Source: a bacterium
GTDB lineage: Bacteria > Margulisbacteria > Marinamargulisbacteria > JAAEMD01
Direction of reading: 5' to 3'
DNA length: 11,931 bases
NCBI GenBank assembly: GCA_024225875.1
Contig: JAAEMD010000020.1
Span: 1-11,931 of the forward strand
Part shown: piece after piece, positions 1 through 7,062 of the stretch
Layout: each line of letters starts with the position of its first letter
Numbering within the stretch: position 1 is the first letter of the stretch
The notes under the pieces: model-generated
Database searches by the model: none
Seen by the model: the letters and a program-made list of their open reading frames with translations, nothing else
Told to the model about the DNA's origin: nothing
Translations under genes and position numbers: made by a program

Positions 1-357
1 AAATTTTTTTTTCTTTCTTTTGCGTGAGTCACCTATCATATTTTCTATCTCCTCTTCCTTCTCGAGGAGACTTTCCAGATCGCCTTTCAATTCTTTAAAC
101 TTAATTTTATAGTTTTCTATCTGAGCACTCTGTTCCCTGGTACTGGTTTTAAGGTGCCTGTAATTAACAAAATCTACACCTTTTTTCACTGTATAAAAAA
201 AAGATCCCCCTATAAAGATTACTGCCGTAACAAAAATAACGACAACCGCCCTTAGTGTCCATCTCGATATACGAAAGGAGTATGTTTTATCCCTGTTTGC
301 AGGAATTATTAAAAAAGAAAAATATTTTTTATTATGATCAATCGAAAATCTACTCAT
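1..357 (-). CDS. Membrane-anchored coiled-coil protein, probable M23-type envelope peptidase (N-terminal part)
   Basis: An open frame of 119 codons starts at ATG 355-357 and runs off the left edge, so only the N-terminus is visible. A short basic segment containing YFSFLIIPANRDK and YSFRIS (residues 12-31) is followed by one membrane helix at about 35-55 and a charged heptad-like coiled coil at about 65-108, ending in a run of lysines. This layout (short cytoplasmic start, one helix, coiled coil) is typical of anchored M23 murein endopeptidases of the NlpD/MepM sort, whose catalytic LytM domain would lie beyond the edge. That domain is not seen, so the function is inference. The start lies 8 nt after the CCA end of the tRNA-Pro gene and has no Shine-Dalgarno sequence. 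The gene is almost certainly co-transcribed with ftsH and the tRNA. It could instead be another membrane-anchored coiled-coil division protein. Confidence 0.6.
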   Translation of the reverse strand, partial: MSRFSIDHNKKYFSFLIIPANRDKTYSFRISRWTLRAVVVIFVTAVIFIGGSFFYTVKKGVDFVNYRHLKTSTREQSAQIENYKIKFKELKGDLESLLEKEEEIENMIGDSRKRKKKKF

Positions 358-365
358 AATTATGA

Positions 366-444
<79 letters not shown>

Positions 445-463
445 AATTAACTTTTGGCAGTTA

Positions 464-2302
464 TCATTTACGTTTTGCCAGCAGTTGCGTAATCTCCTCC
501 CCATCTATAGTTTCTTTTTCCATTAGCAGTTTAGCTATTTCAATAAGTTTCTTTTTGTTTTTTCTTAAAATATCTTTTACTTCTTCATACGCTTCTTCAA
601 TAATTTTTCTAATCTCCTCATCTATCTCTCTGGCTGTAACCTCAGAATAATCTTTGGAATGATCCGAGTAATCCCGGCCTAAAAACACCTGTTCTTTATT
701 TTTACCATATTGAACAATACCCATCTTAGAGCTCATTCCATATTTACATATGTAATGCCTGCTAAGCTCTGTCGCTCTTTCAATATCATTAGCAGCACCT
801 GTAGTGATTGTATTGAATACAAGTTCTTCTGCAACTCTACCACCAAGAAGAATTTTTATTTTATTTTTAATTTCACACTGGGTAATCAGATATTTATCCT
901 CCAGGGGAACCTGAAGTGTGTAGCCAAGGGCCATTCCTCTGGGAAGAATACTTATTTTATGTACCGGATCAGACTCTGGCAGCTTTTTTGCTACAATTGC
1001 ATGACCAACTTCATGATATGCAACCATTTCCTTTTCTTTAGAAGAGATAATTCTGGACTTACGCTCCGGACCACTCATAACACGCTCTATCGCCTCTTCA
1101 AGCTCAAGCAAAGTTATGATGTTTTTACCTGTACGTACAGCAAGCAGTGCTGCTTCATTAACCAGGTTAGCTAAATCTGCCCCGGTAAACCCTGGCGTTC
1201 TCCTTGCTACAACTTCTAAATCTATACCTTTTTTAATTCTTTTATCTTTTGCATGTATTTTCAATATTTCAGTTCTACCATTAATATCCGGCTTATCTAC
1301 AACAACTCTTCTATCAAACCTGCCTGCTCTCAACAGGGCCGGATCAAGAATATCTGGACGGTTTGTTGCCGCAATAACTATAACTGATTGTTTGGGATCA
1401 AAGCCATCCATCTCTACCAGCAACTGGTTTAAGGTCTGTTCTCTTTCATCATGTCCGCCTCCAAAACCCGCTCCCCTGTGACGACCTACCGCATCAATTT
1501 CATCTACAAAAATAAGCGCTGGCTGATTCTTTTTAGCCTGCTTAAATAAATCCCGAACTCTTGATGCGCCGACACCAACAAACATTTCCACAAAATCAGA
1601 TCCTGATAAACTAAAAAAGGGAACATCTGCTTCCCCGGCTATTGCTTTAGCCAGCAATGTTTTTCCAGTACCCGGAGGCCCCATAAGCAGAACTCCCTTG
1701 GGTATTTGCGCTCCCATCTCCTGATATTTATCCGGCATCTTCAAAAAAGAAACTATTTCCTGAAGTTCTTCAACAGCTTCATCAACACCAGCTACATCTT
1801 TAAAGGTTATTGCTTTTTCATTTTCCTTCTTCTTCCAGGCTGTTGCTCTTGACTTACCAAAAGACAGAGCCTGATTATTGGCTCCCTGCGCCTGACGAAA
1901 AATAAAAAACCATAACGCTGCAATTAATATAAAAGGCAAAAATGCCTGGACAAGAACACCCCAAAACCAGCCAGAGTCCACTGGATTAACCGAAATTATA
2001 ACGCCCTTCTCTCTCAAGTCATCAACAAAGTCAGGGTAATCAACATAAAAAGTTTTAAACTTTTTACCTTTTCTTGTTACACCATCAAGAAGTTTTTCTT
2101 TGGGTCTAATGGTAACTTTATCTATATTGCCCCGATCAAGCTCTTTTGTAAAAGAGCTAAAGTCAATGGCTTCCGGTTCTTTGGGTCCATTTATGTATGT
2201 CGTTACTATAGACATAAGCATTAGTCCTAATAAAACATACCAGATTAAGTTTCTCCATTCTTTTTTACCAGAAGGTTTGGATTTTTTTCTTTTTTGTGCC
2301 AC
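464..2302 (-). CDS. ftsH: ATP-dependent zinc metalloprotease FtsH
   Basis: This is the membrane-bound AAA+ protease that degrades misassembled membrane proteins and regulatory proteins as a hexamer. Its 612 residues are a normal family length. After a lysine-rich start come membrane helix 1 (about 18-37), the extracytoplasmic domain (about 40-110) and helix 2 (about 113-136). The AAA+ domain has Walker A GPPGTGKT (208-215), the pore motif FVG (241-243), Walker B LIFVDEID (263-270) and the second region of homology ending RAGRFDRR (325-332). The zinc protease site is HEVGH (430-434), with Asp506 in TGAANDIERAT as the likely third ligand. HEVGH replaces the commoner HEAGH and still fits HExxH. 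The start is GTG (2300-2302), preceded by AGAAAGGGA at suitable spacing. The gene follows pyrR by 33 nt and leads into tRNA-Pro. All key residues are intact. Confidence 0.98.
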   Translation of the reverse strand: MAQKRKKSKPSGKKEWRNLIWYVLLGLMLMSIVTTYINGPKEPEAIDFSSFTKELDRGNIDKVTIRPKEKLLDGVTRKGKKFKTFYVDYPDFVDDLREKGVIISVNPVDSGWFWGVLVQAFLPFILIAALWFFIFRQAQGANNQALSFGKSRATAWKKKENEKAITFKDVAGVDEAVEELQEIVSFLKMPDKYQEMGAQIPKGVLLMGPPGTGKTLLAKAIAGEADVPFFSLSGSDFVEMFVGVGASRVRDLFKQAKKNQPALIFVDEIDAVGRHRGAGFGGGHDEREQTLNQLLVEMDGFDPKQSVIVIAATNRPDILDPALLRAGRFDRRVVVDKPDINGRTEILKIHAKDKRIKKGIDLEVVARRTPGFTGADLANLVNEAALLAVRTGKNIITLLELEEAIERVMSGPERKSRIISSKEKEMVAYHEVGHAIVAKKLPESDPVHKISILPRGMALGYTLQVPLEDKYLITQCEIKNKIKILLGGRVAEELVFNTITTGAANDIERATELSRHYICKYGMSSKMGIVQYGKNKEQVFLGRDYSDHSKDYSEVTAREIDEEIRKIIEEAYEEVKDILRKNKKKLIEIAKLLMEKETIDGEEITQLLAKRK

Positions 2303-2335
2303 TTCTAAGTATCCCTTTCTATGATAATCTAATAA

Positions 2336-2878
2336 TTAATTATTTTGTTCTAAAAAAACACTGTCTTCGCCATTTATTTCATATAGCTTCACGCTAATAT
2401 GATCTTCTTTTTCAGTATCAATTTTTCTACCGACATAATTTGCATAAACAGGCAGTTCTCTAAACCCCCTGTCAATTAGTACAGCAAGCTCAATGGCATT
2501 CGGACGTCCAAAATCCAGAAGAGCATTTAATGCCGCCCTGATAGTTCTACCATTAAATAGTACATCATCAACTATAACAAGAGTTTTTCCTAATAAATCA
2601 AAAGGAATATCCGATTCTCTGATAGTAATAAACTTGCCTCTTGAAAGCAAATCATCTCTATACAAAGCAACATCAAGCTTTCCGACCGGTATTTCTACAC
2701 CACACTCTTTCTGTAGAATTTTACTGATTCTAATTGCTAACGGATAACCGGCTGTTAAAATACCAACAAACACAAGGTTATTTATATCTGTACAGTTGTT
2801 TTTTATATTGTCTGCCAGCTCATTAATTATTTGAGAAATTTCATTGCTGCTTAATATTATATTTTCTTTTTTGTTCAT
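2336..2878 (-). CDS. pyrR: PyrR family protein (pyr attenuation regulator / uracil phosphoribosyltransferase)
   Basis: This is a type I phosphoribosyltransferase fold of 180 residues, the usual PyrR length. The PRPP loop VIVDDVLFNGRT is at 101-112, LYRDD at 72-76 and RGFRELPV at 137-144. Known PyrR proteins bind pyr mRNA in response to UMP to cause attenuation, and many also convert uracil plus PRPP to UMP. Several positions that are steady in the Bacillus protein differ here: TRG of the phosphate loop is TAG (42-44), the PRPP loop has N for T (109), RGHREL is RGFREL, and the region after YVG lacks the usual PTS. No pyr biosynthetic gene or PyrR-binding leader is next to it. The gene lies between hisB and ftsH in what looks like one transcript. 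Family membership is sure. RNA binding and enzyme activity are open. Confidence 0.9.
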   Translation of the reverse strand: MNKKENIILSSNEISQIINELADNIKNNCTDINNLVFVGILTAGYPLAIRISKILQKECGVEIPVGKLDVALYRDDLLSRGKFITIRESDIPFDLLGKTLVIVDDVLFNGRTIRAALNALLDFGRPNAIELAVLIDRGFRELPVYANYVGRKIDTEKEDHISVKLYEINGEDSVFLEQNN

Positions 2879-2920
2879 AACTTTATTGTTTTCCTTTCCC
2901 AGGACATAACATAAAAACCA

Positions 2921-3514
2921 TTATATTAATGTGCCTTTGGTTGATGGAACTCCTTTTTTCCGATCATCTATCGCTGCTGCTTCGTCCAGACATATACCCA
3001 GCCCCTTAAAACAGGCTTCTAAAATATGATGTACATTACGACCTTTGTTAACATCCATATGCAGAGTTATTCTGGCATGGTCAGCAAATGCATGAAAAAA
3101 TGTTTCTGCTAATTCTGTATCAAAATTTCCTGTACTGGCATTGGGGAACTCAACCTTCCAGTCCAAATAAGACCGACCACTAATATCTACGGCAATTTTA
3201 CATAAGGACTCATCCATGGGAACTAGTCCTGAAGCAAACCTTTTTATTTGTTTTGCATCACCAAGCGCCTTTCTAAATGCCTGACCAAGACAAATACCTG
3301 TATCTTCTACCGTATGATGGAAATCAACTTCAATATCTCCATTTACCGTCAAATTCAAATCAAAAACAGCATGTGTTGTAAAAAGATCCAGCATATGATC
3401 AAAGAAAGGGATGCCTGTCTTAATATCGCTTTCCCCACTGCCATCAATATTAAAATACAACTGAATTTCTGTTTCTTTTGTTTTTCTGCTCACCTGTGCT
3501 TTTCTGTGTTTCAT
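2921..3514 (-). CDS. hisB: Imidazoleglycerol-phosphate dehydratase HisB
   Basis: This enzyme dehydrates imidazole glycerol phosphate to imidazole acetol phosphate, a manganese-dependent late step of histidine biosynthesis in the cytoplasm. The 197 residues match the monofunctional enzyme, with no phosphatase domain fused. Both metal-binding repeats are present: HHTVED (66-71) and HHILEA (162-167). FFDHML (37-42), PMDES (99-103) and the C-terminal VPSTKGTL (189-196) are also typical. The ATG start is preceded by TTGGAG 8 nt upstream. The gene begins 15 nt after the ruvB stop and ends 42 nt before pyrR. No other his gene is in the window, so it is detached from the rest of the pathway or the his genes are scattered in this genome. 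Confidence 0.97.
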   Translation of the reverse strand: MKHRKAQVSRKTKETEIQLYFNIDGSGESDIKTGIPFFDHMLDLFTTHAVFDLNLTVNGDIEVDFHHTVEDTGICLGQAFRKALGDAKQIKRFASGLVPMDESLCKIAVDISGRSYLDWKVEFPNASTGNFDTELAETFFHAFADHARITLHMDVNKGRNVHHILEACFKGLGICLDEAAAIDDRKKGVPSTKGTLI

Positions 3515-3529
3515 ATAATAAACTCCAAG

Positions 3530-4564
3530 TTAAAATAATTTATACTGTTCATCCTGCTGAACAACCCCTGGTCTGTATGCTATATCCAGGTGCTGATATG
3601 CCAGCAGAGTGGCAGTACGCCCTCTCGGGGTCCTTTCAATAAAACCAAGCTGCAGGAGGTATGGTTCATATACATCTTCTATCGTATCTGACTCTTCTGC
3701 TATACTGGCAGAAATGGTATCAACGCCAACAGGGCCTCCTCTGAACTTAATAATAATAGTTTTGAGATACTTCCTGTCAACATCATCCAGTCCGATATGA
3801 TCCACTCCCAAACCTGTAACAGCTTCTTTTATAATAGCTTTTGTTACAATACCATCTGATTTAATCTGAGCCCAGTCTCTAACACGCTTTAATAAACGGT
3901 TAGCTATTCGAGGCGTTCCTCTTGAGCGCTTTGCAATTTCCAGAGCAGTGTTTTCGTTCAGCGCCACACCAAGAACTCCAGCTGCTCTTGTAACAATAAA
4001 TATCAGCTCATCAAGATTATAAAATTCCAAACGTTCAATAATACCAAAACGATCACGTAATGGTGCCGAAAGTAAACCGGCCCTGGTTGTTGCTCCAATC
4101 AAGGTAAAATGAGGAACATCCAGTCTAATAGATCTGGCTGATGGTCCTTTTCCAATAACAATATCCAGCTCAAAATCTTCCATTGCCGGATATAACACCT
4201 CTTCAACAGAACGGTTCAGGCGGTGAATCTCATCGATAAACAGGATATCTCCTTCCTGCAGATTAGTAAGAATAGCTGCCAGATCACCAGGTCTTTCAAT
4301 AGCCGGGCCTGATGTTGTTTTAATATTTACATGCATTTCATTAGCAATGATATTTGCCAGAGTAGTTTTCCCTAACCCGGGAGGGCCATATAACAGGATA
4401 TGTTCTATACTCTCATTTCTTTTTTGAGCCGCCTGTATAAATATTTTCAGGTTTCTTTTTGCTTTACCCTGTCCAACAAAATTATCCAGAAGTTTAGGCC
4501 GTAAACTCCCTTCTTTCGCATCAGCTATTTGCGATTCAGATGAAATTATTCTTTCTTCTTCCAT
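3530..4564 (-). CDS. ruvB: Holliday junction branch-migration ATPase RuvB
   Basis: RuvB forms hexameric rings that, with RuvA, drive branch migration of Holliday junctions in recombinational repair. The 344 residues are a normal length. Visible are LRPKLLDNFVGQ near the N-terminus (21-32), Walker A GPPGLGKT (60-67), Walker B ILFIDEIH (107-114), sensor 1 GATTRAG (157-163), the arginine-finger segment PLRDRFG (168-174), sensor 2 RGTPRIANRLL (215-225) and the C-terminal winged helix with LGFIERTPRGR (306-316). An in-frame TAA two codons upstream fixes the start at this ATG. It is the first gene of the leftward block. ruvA and ruvC, frequent partners, are not adjacent. All catalytic motifs are intact. 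Confidence 0.98.
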   Translation of the reverse strand: MEEERIISSESQIADAKEGSLRPKLLDNFVGQGKAKRNLKIFIQAAQKRNESIEHILLYGPPGLGKTTLANIIANEMHVNIKTTSGPAIERPGDLAAILTNLQEGDILFIDEIHRLNRSVEEVLYPAMEDFELDIVIGKGPSARSIRLDVPHFTLIGATTRAGLLSAPLRDRFGIIERLEFYNLDELIFIVTRAAGVLGVALNENTALEIAKRSRGTPRIANRLLKRVRDWAQIKSDGIVTKAIIKEAVTGLGVDHIGLDDVDRKYLKTIIIKFRGGPVGVDTISASIAEESDTIEDVYEPYLLQLGFIERTPRGRTATLLAYQHLDIAYRPGVVQQDEQYKLF

Positions 4565-4597
4565 TAATTATCCAGCATCTCCCATAACTTATGGTTC

Positions 4598-4627
4598 AGT
4601 ATAACATTCTCATCTGGATTATGCGAA
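4598..4627 (-). promoter_or_regulatory. Probable sigma-70-type promoter of the ruvB operon
   Basis: On the minus strand, TTCGCA (4622-4627) is separated by 18 nt from TATACT (4598-4603). TG one base before the -10 gives an extended -10 element. Transcription would start about 27-30 nt before the ruvB ATG. The -35 is weak (4 of 6), so the call rests mainly on the extended -10 and on position. Confidence 0.55.
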
Positions 4628-4742
4628 TAGAAGACAGGTTGTTTAAGCCTTATTACCAGGTATCTTAAATTCTGGAAAACAGGTTAATCTGATACTGTAT
4701 TTTTTCCATAACTGCTGAAAAAAAGCAGAAAGGCTACAGGTA

Positions 4743-4847
4743 TTAACATAAATTGAACTGTCCGTTTAAATGACTGAGTGCTGTGTACTTGCGTACATTA
4801 ACGAAATCATTTGAAAACTTTAAGTGTCGGACATTTTATTTTGGATC
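4743..4847. repeat. Palindromic MITE-like element, copy 1
   Basis: The core runs from TGTCCG (4759-4764) to its complement CGGACA (4828-4833). Inside it, TTTAAATGA (4765-4773) pairs with TCATTTGAA (4808-4816) with one G-T pair, and the tip TGTAC-TTGC-GTACA (4784-4797) is a perfect small hairpin. The element matches a second copy at 10100-10195 almost base for base through the core, apart from an 8-bp stretch at the tip and one single-base gap. The outer arms (AAATTGAA on the left, ATTTTATTTTGG on the right) are more diverged than in copy 2, and I see no direct repeat at the borders. Outer limits are therefore set by analogy with copy 2. It has no coding capacity. Confidence 0.75.
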
Positions 4848-4954
4848 AGCTATAAACGCCTGTTTATACCCGGTAATAATTATTCTATGAAAAGCAAAAG
4901 CAGACTACAGAAGTTTTACAGGAATATAAAATATCCCTGGTTTACAAAACATTA

Positions 4955-4984
4955 TTGCGAAAGGATTTTATACCATGTTATAAT
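4955..4984 (+). promoter_or_regulatory. Probable sigma-70-type promoter of the rpsF-ssb-rpsR-rplI operon
   Basis: TTGCGA (4955-4960), an 18-nt spacer and a perfect TATAAT (4979-4984), with TG at 4976-4977 making an extended -10. Transcription would start near 4991, leaving a leader of about 42 nt before rpsF. The strong -10 and the position ahead of a ribosomal protein operon support the call. Confidence 0.75.
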
Positions 4985-5021
4985 GCCACTCCATTTTTAA
5001 TGTATAATTTATATAGTGCTG

Positions 5022-5027
5022 AAGGAG
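5022..5027 (+). promoter_or_regulatory. Ribosome binding site that fixes the rpsF start
   Basis: AAGGAG lies 5 nt before ATG 5033. It decides against the longer reading from TTG 4955, which would start inside the -35 box. Confidence 0.85.
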
Positions 5028-5032
5028 CAAAA

Positions 5033-5374
5033 ATGTTAACTAGAGAATACGAGCTGTTATTTATCATCAAACCTCACCTTAGTAAAGAAGAGTATAAAGA
5101 GATGTTTGAGAGGGTCCAAAAATATATTACCGATAATAAAGGTGAAATTTTGCTGTCCAGTGAACCCGGACTGAAGGAATTAGCTACACCTGTCAACAAG
5201 ATAACTCAGGGCTATTTTATACAAATCCAGTTTGCTGGCAATAACAAAGTACTTTCTGAAATAAAAACATACTTTTCTATTAATGAAAACATAATAAGAA
5301 ACCTGATCGTAAGGTTAGATTCAATTCAGGATATTAACAGAGATAAAAAAGAGAATGCTCCAGTAAAGGGATAA
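5033..5374 (+). CDS. rpsF: 30S ribosomal protein S6
   Basis: S6 binds the central domain of 16S rRNA as a pair with S18. With the ATG at 5033 the protein has 113 residues and begins MLTREYELLFIIKPHL, the expected first strand of the S6 fold. ELATPVNKITQGYFIQIQF near the middle and the strand ending NLIVRLD are also typical. A strong ribosome binding site supports this start. The frame stays open upstream to 4955, but that part overlaps the promoter and has no S6 homology. It is the first gene of the rightward operon, and its stop is 4 nt from the TTG start of ssb1. Confidence 0.95.
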   Translation: MLTREYELLFIIKPHLSKEEYKEMFERVQKYITDNKGEILLSSEPGLKELATPVNKITQGYFIQIQFAGNNKVLSEIKTYFSINENIIRNLIVRLDSIQDINRDKKENAPVKG

Positions 5375-5378
5375 TAAC

Positions 5379-5861
5379 TTGTCTAGTTTAAACAAAATTA
5401 TTCTTATAGGTAAAATAGTAGAGACTCCGGATATTCGAGTCACCAATAGCGGTGACCCTTTTATTAAGATCTGTCTGGAAGTTGTTCGCCCATACAGTTC
5501 TGCAGGAATGGCACCTCAGTCAGATATGATTAACGTAGTAGGCTGGCGGCATCTTGCTGAAAATACAGGCAGTTATCTAAAGAACAGCACTCTTCTTGTA
5601 GAAGGAAGTATACACACCAGAAGTTATGATGACAGTAACGGTAATAGAAAGTGGAGTACAGAAGTCGAGGCCAGATATATTAAGCAACTGTCAACAGAAC
5701 CTGCAGAATCTGCAAAACCTGCTGATACGGAAAATAAACAGTCTTTAAAATCAACCGCAAAAGAATCGCTGGAAGAAACACCTTTAGACGACTTTAACAC
5801 CAGTACTTTTGATTTTGGCGAAACTGAAAAAGAAAGTTCAGAAGAAGATATTCCTTTTTGA
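5379..5861 (+). CDS. ssb: Single-stranded DNA-binding protein, full-length form (SSB1)
   Basis: SSB coats single-stranded DNA in replication and repair and recruits partner proteins through its C-terminal tip. The 160 residues comprise an OB fold (about 1-105) starting SSLNKIILIGKIVETPDIR, with Trp56 and Trp92 available for base stacking. A polar linker (about 106-150) and the canonical acidic tip EEDIPF (155-160) follow. The start is TTG (5379-5381), 4 nt after the rpsF stop, with AAAGGG 8 nt upstream. No ATG in this frame would give a complete OB fold. Its place between rpsF and rpsR is the classical one for the main replicative SSB. A second SSB gene follows 24 nt downstream. Confidence 0.96.
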   Translation: MSSLNKIILIGKIVETPDIRVTNSGDPFIKICLEVVRPYSSAGMAPQSDMINVVGWRHLAENTGSYLKNSTLLVEGSIHTRSYDDSNGNRKWSTEVEARYIKQLSTEPAESAKPADTENKQSLKSTAKESLEETPLDDFNTSTFDFGETEKESSEEDIPF

Positions 5862-5885
5862 AAAGGATGAGGGTAAAGGATTATA

Positions 5886-6239
5886 ATGTATAATAAAGTT
5901 TTTTTAATTGGAAGACTGGTCAGAGACCCTGAGACAAGAGTAACCTCATCAGGAATTACTGTTACTAAATTCACTATTGCCATAGACCGTTTTAGTAAAA
6001 AAGCGGATACTGAAAACAATGCTGACTTCATTAGAGTGGTTACCTGGAGAAAACTGGCAGAAATATGCGGTGACTACCTTAATAAGGGCAAGTTGATTGC
6101 TGTTGAGGGAAGGCTTCAAACAGATTCTTATGAAAAAAATGGAGAAACAATTGAGGTCTCCGAAGTAATTGCTGACAATGTCCAGATGCTGGACAAAAGA
6201 AGACAAGCTAGTGAAGAGGATTCAGCTGCACCCTCTTAA
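5886..6239 (+). CDS. Second single-stranded DNA-binding protein, short form without acidic tip (SSB2)
   Basis: This 117-residue paralog has a clear SSB OB fold: YNKVFLIGRLVRDPETR (2-18), FIRVVTWRKLAE with Trp54, YLNKGKLIAVEGRLQT, and NGETIEVSEVIADNVQML. It ends after a very short linker in EEDSAAPS, so the xDIPF tip that recruits repair and replication partners is absent. By eye about a third of the OB-fold residues match SSB1, which points to an old duplication or separate acquisition. AAAGGA lies 5 nt before the ATG. In Bacillus subtilis a short SSB (SsbB) also lacks the tip and acts in natural transformation, but there it lies away from rpsF. A similar role here is only a guess. It might also form mixed tetramers with SSB1. 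Confidence 0.95.
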   Translation: MYNKVFLIGRLVRDPETRVTSSGITVTKFTIAIDRFSKKADTENNADFIRVVTWRKLAEICGDYLNKGKLIAVEGRLQTDSYEKNGETIEVSEVIADNVQMLDKRRQASEEDSAAPS

Positions 6240-6297
6240 AGTAAAAGATATTACAGGGAAACATAGTAAAGTTTTATAAAGGAAGGAAAATAATATT

Positions 6298-6537
6298 ATG
6301 GAAAAAAAGGTCCATTTAAAAAGAAAATCAAGAAGAAAGAAAGTATGCGTTTTTTGTGTTGATAAATGCAATGTGCTTGATTATAAAGATACAGGCCGGT
6401 TCAAACGATTTCTGACAGATCGTGGAAAAATTTATCCGAGACGTAACTCCGGAATATGTGCAAAACACCAGAGAATGCTGGCAACTGCAATTAAAAGAGC
6501 CCGGATAATCTGTCTTATTCCTCATTGTGTTGATTAA
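6298..6537 (+). CDS. rpsR: 30S ribosomal protein S18
   Basis: S18 is the partner of S6 on the 30S platform. Its 79 residues include the conserved core GKIYPRRNSGICAKHQRML followed by AIKRARIICLIP. CVFC (17-20), a further Cys24 and Cys54-AKH form a probable zinc-binding set of the kind seen in the cysteine-containing version of S18. Two more cysteines (72 and 77) lie at the C-terminus. GGAAGG lies 11 nt before the ATG. The gene follows ssb2 by 58 nt, which is longer than the other gaps, but no separate promoter is evident. Confidence 0.97.
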   Translation: MEKKVHLKRKSRRKKVCVFCVDKCNVLDYKDTGRFKRFLTDRGKIYPRRNSGICAKHQRMLATAIKRARIICLIPHCVD

Positions 6538-6576
6538 ATTCCAGGTATCGTAAAATATTTTATACGGAGAAATAAT

Positions 6577-7062
6577 ATGACTACAACTATAGATGTAATA
6601 TTAATCAAAGACATACACGGGTTAGGTAAATTCGGAGATAAAAAAACAGTCCGACTCGGATTTGCCAGAAACTTCTTACTACCACAGGCCAAAGCCCTGC
6701 TTGTATCGCCAGCCAATCTTTATCTGTTTGAGTCTTTGCGGAAAAAAGAAGACAAAAGAAAAGCTCAACTGTTTGCTGATGCTGAAGCAACCAGAAAAAT
6801 ACTGGATGGCAAAGAGGTTATTTTCAAATCAAAGGCCCAGGAAAAAGGACATTTATATGGCTCCGTAACACTAGGTGATGTCATTGATTATATTAAAAAG
6901 GAGTTTAATATAACGCTTCAGAAGAAATATCTGAAAATGTCTGACCACATAAAAGATCTTGGTGAGTATGATATAAATGTTGTTTTGCATGAGAATGTAG
7001 AGTTTCAGATCAAATTGATTGTTGAAGCCGTTGAAGAAAAAGAGTCCGGCAAGAAAAAATAA
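6577..7062 (+). CDS. rplI: 50S ribosomal protein L9
   Basis: L9 binds 23S rRNA near the L1 stalk and helps hold the reading frame. The 161 residues show the N-terminal domain, with IDVILIKDIHGLGKFGDKK (5-23) and the signature GFARNFLLPQAKAL (28-41). The long connecting helix, KGHLYGSVTLGDVID (89-103) of the C-terminal domain, and a lysine-rich tail follow. CGGAGA lies 6-7 nt before the ATG. The last 44 nt overlap the probable start of uvrC, so the tail of L9 is encoded by bases read in two frames. Confidence 0.96.
   Translation: MTTTIDVILIKDIHGLGKFGDKKTVRLGFARNFLLPQAKALLVSPANLYLFESLRKKEDKRKAQLFADAEATRKILDGKEVIFKSKAQEKGHLYGSVTLGDVIDYIKKEFNITLQKKYLKMSDHIKDLGEYDINVVLHENVEFQIKLIVEAVEEKESGKKK

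Larger units (their letters stand above)
4565..5032. other. Divergent intergenic region between ruvB and rpsF
   Basis: The 468 bases between the two divergent genes contain the ruvB promoter (4598-4627), a palindromic MITE-like repeat (about 4743-4847), the rpsF promoter (4955-4984) and the rpsF leader. I see no convincing reading frame in it. A small CTGCT/AGCAG hairpin near 4712-4728 has too short a stem to call. Confidence 0.7.

Noticed and set aside
710..2324. Several plus-strand open frames opposite ftsH
   Set aside because: They are antisense shadows of a well-conserved gene, with no ribosome binding site and no recognisable domain.
2879..2920. PyrR-responsive attenuator before pyrR
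   Set aside because: The 42-nt gap is too short and shows no terminator or antiterminator pair.
4712..4728. CTGCT/AGCAG hairpin in the divergent region as a terminator or operator
   Set aside because: A five-base stem with an A-rich loop is expected by chance in DNA of this composition.
4955..5032. N-terminal extension of ribosomal protein S6 from TTG 4955
   Set aside because: The TTG is the -35 box of the likely promoter, the extension has no S6 homology, and ATG 5033 has a strong ribosome binding site.
4985..5032. S6/S18-binding leader RNA ahead of rpsF
   Set aside because: The short AT-rich leader shows no stem with the expected CCG bulge.
5624..6206. Minus-strand open frames opposite the ssb genes
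   Set aside because: They lie wholly opposite two clear SSB genes and show no family features.
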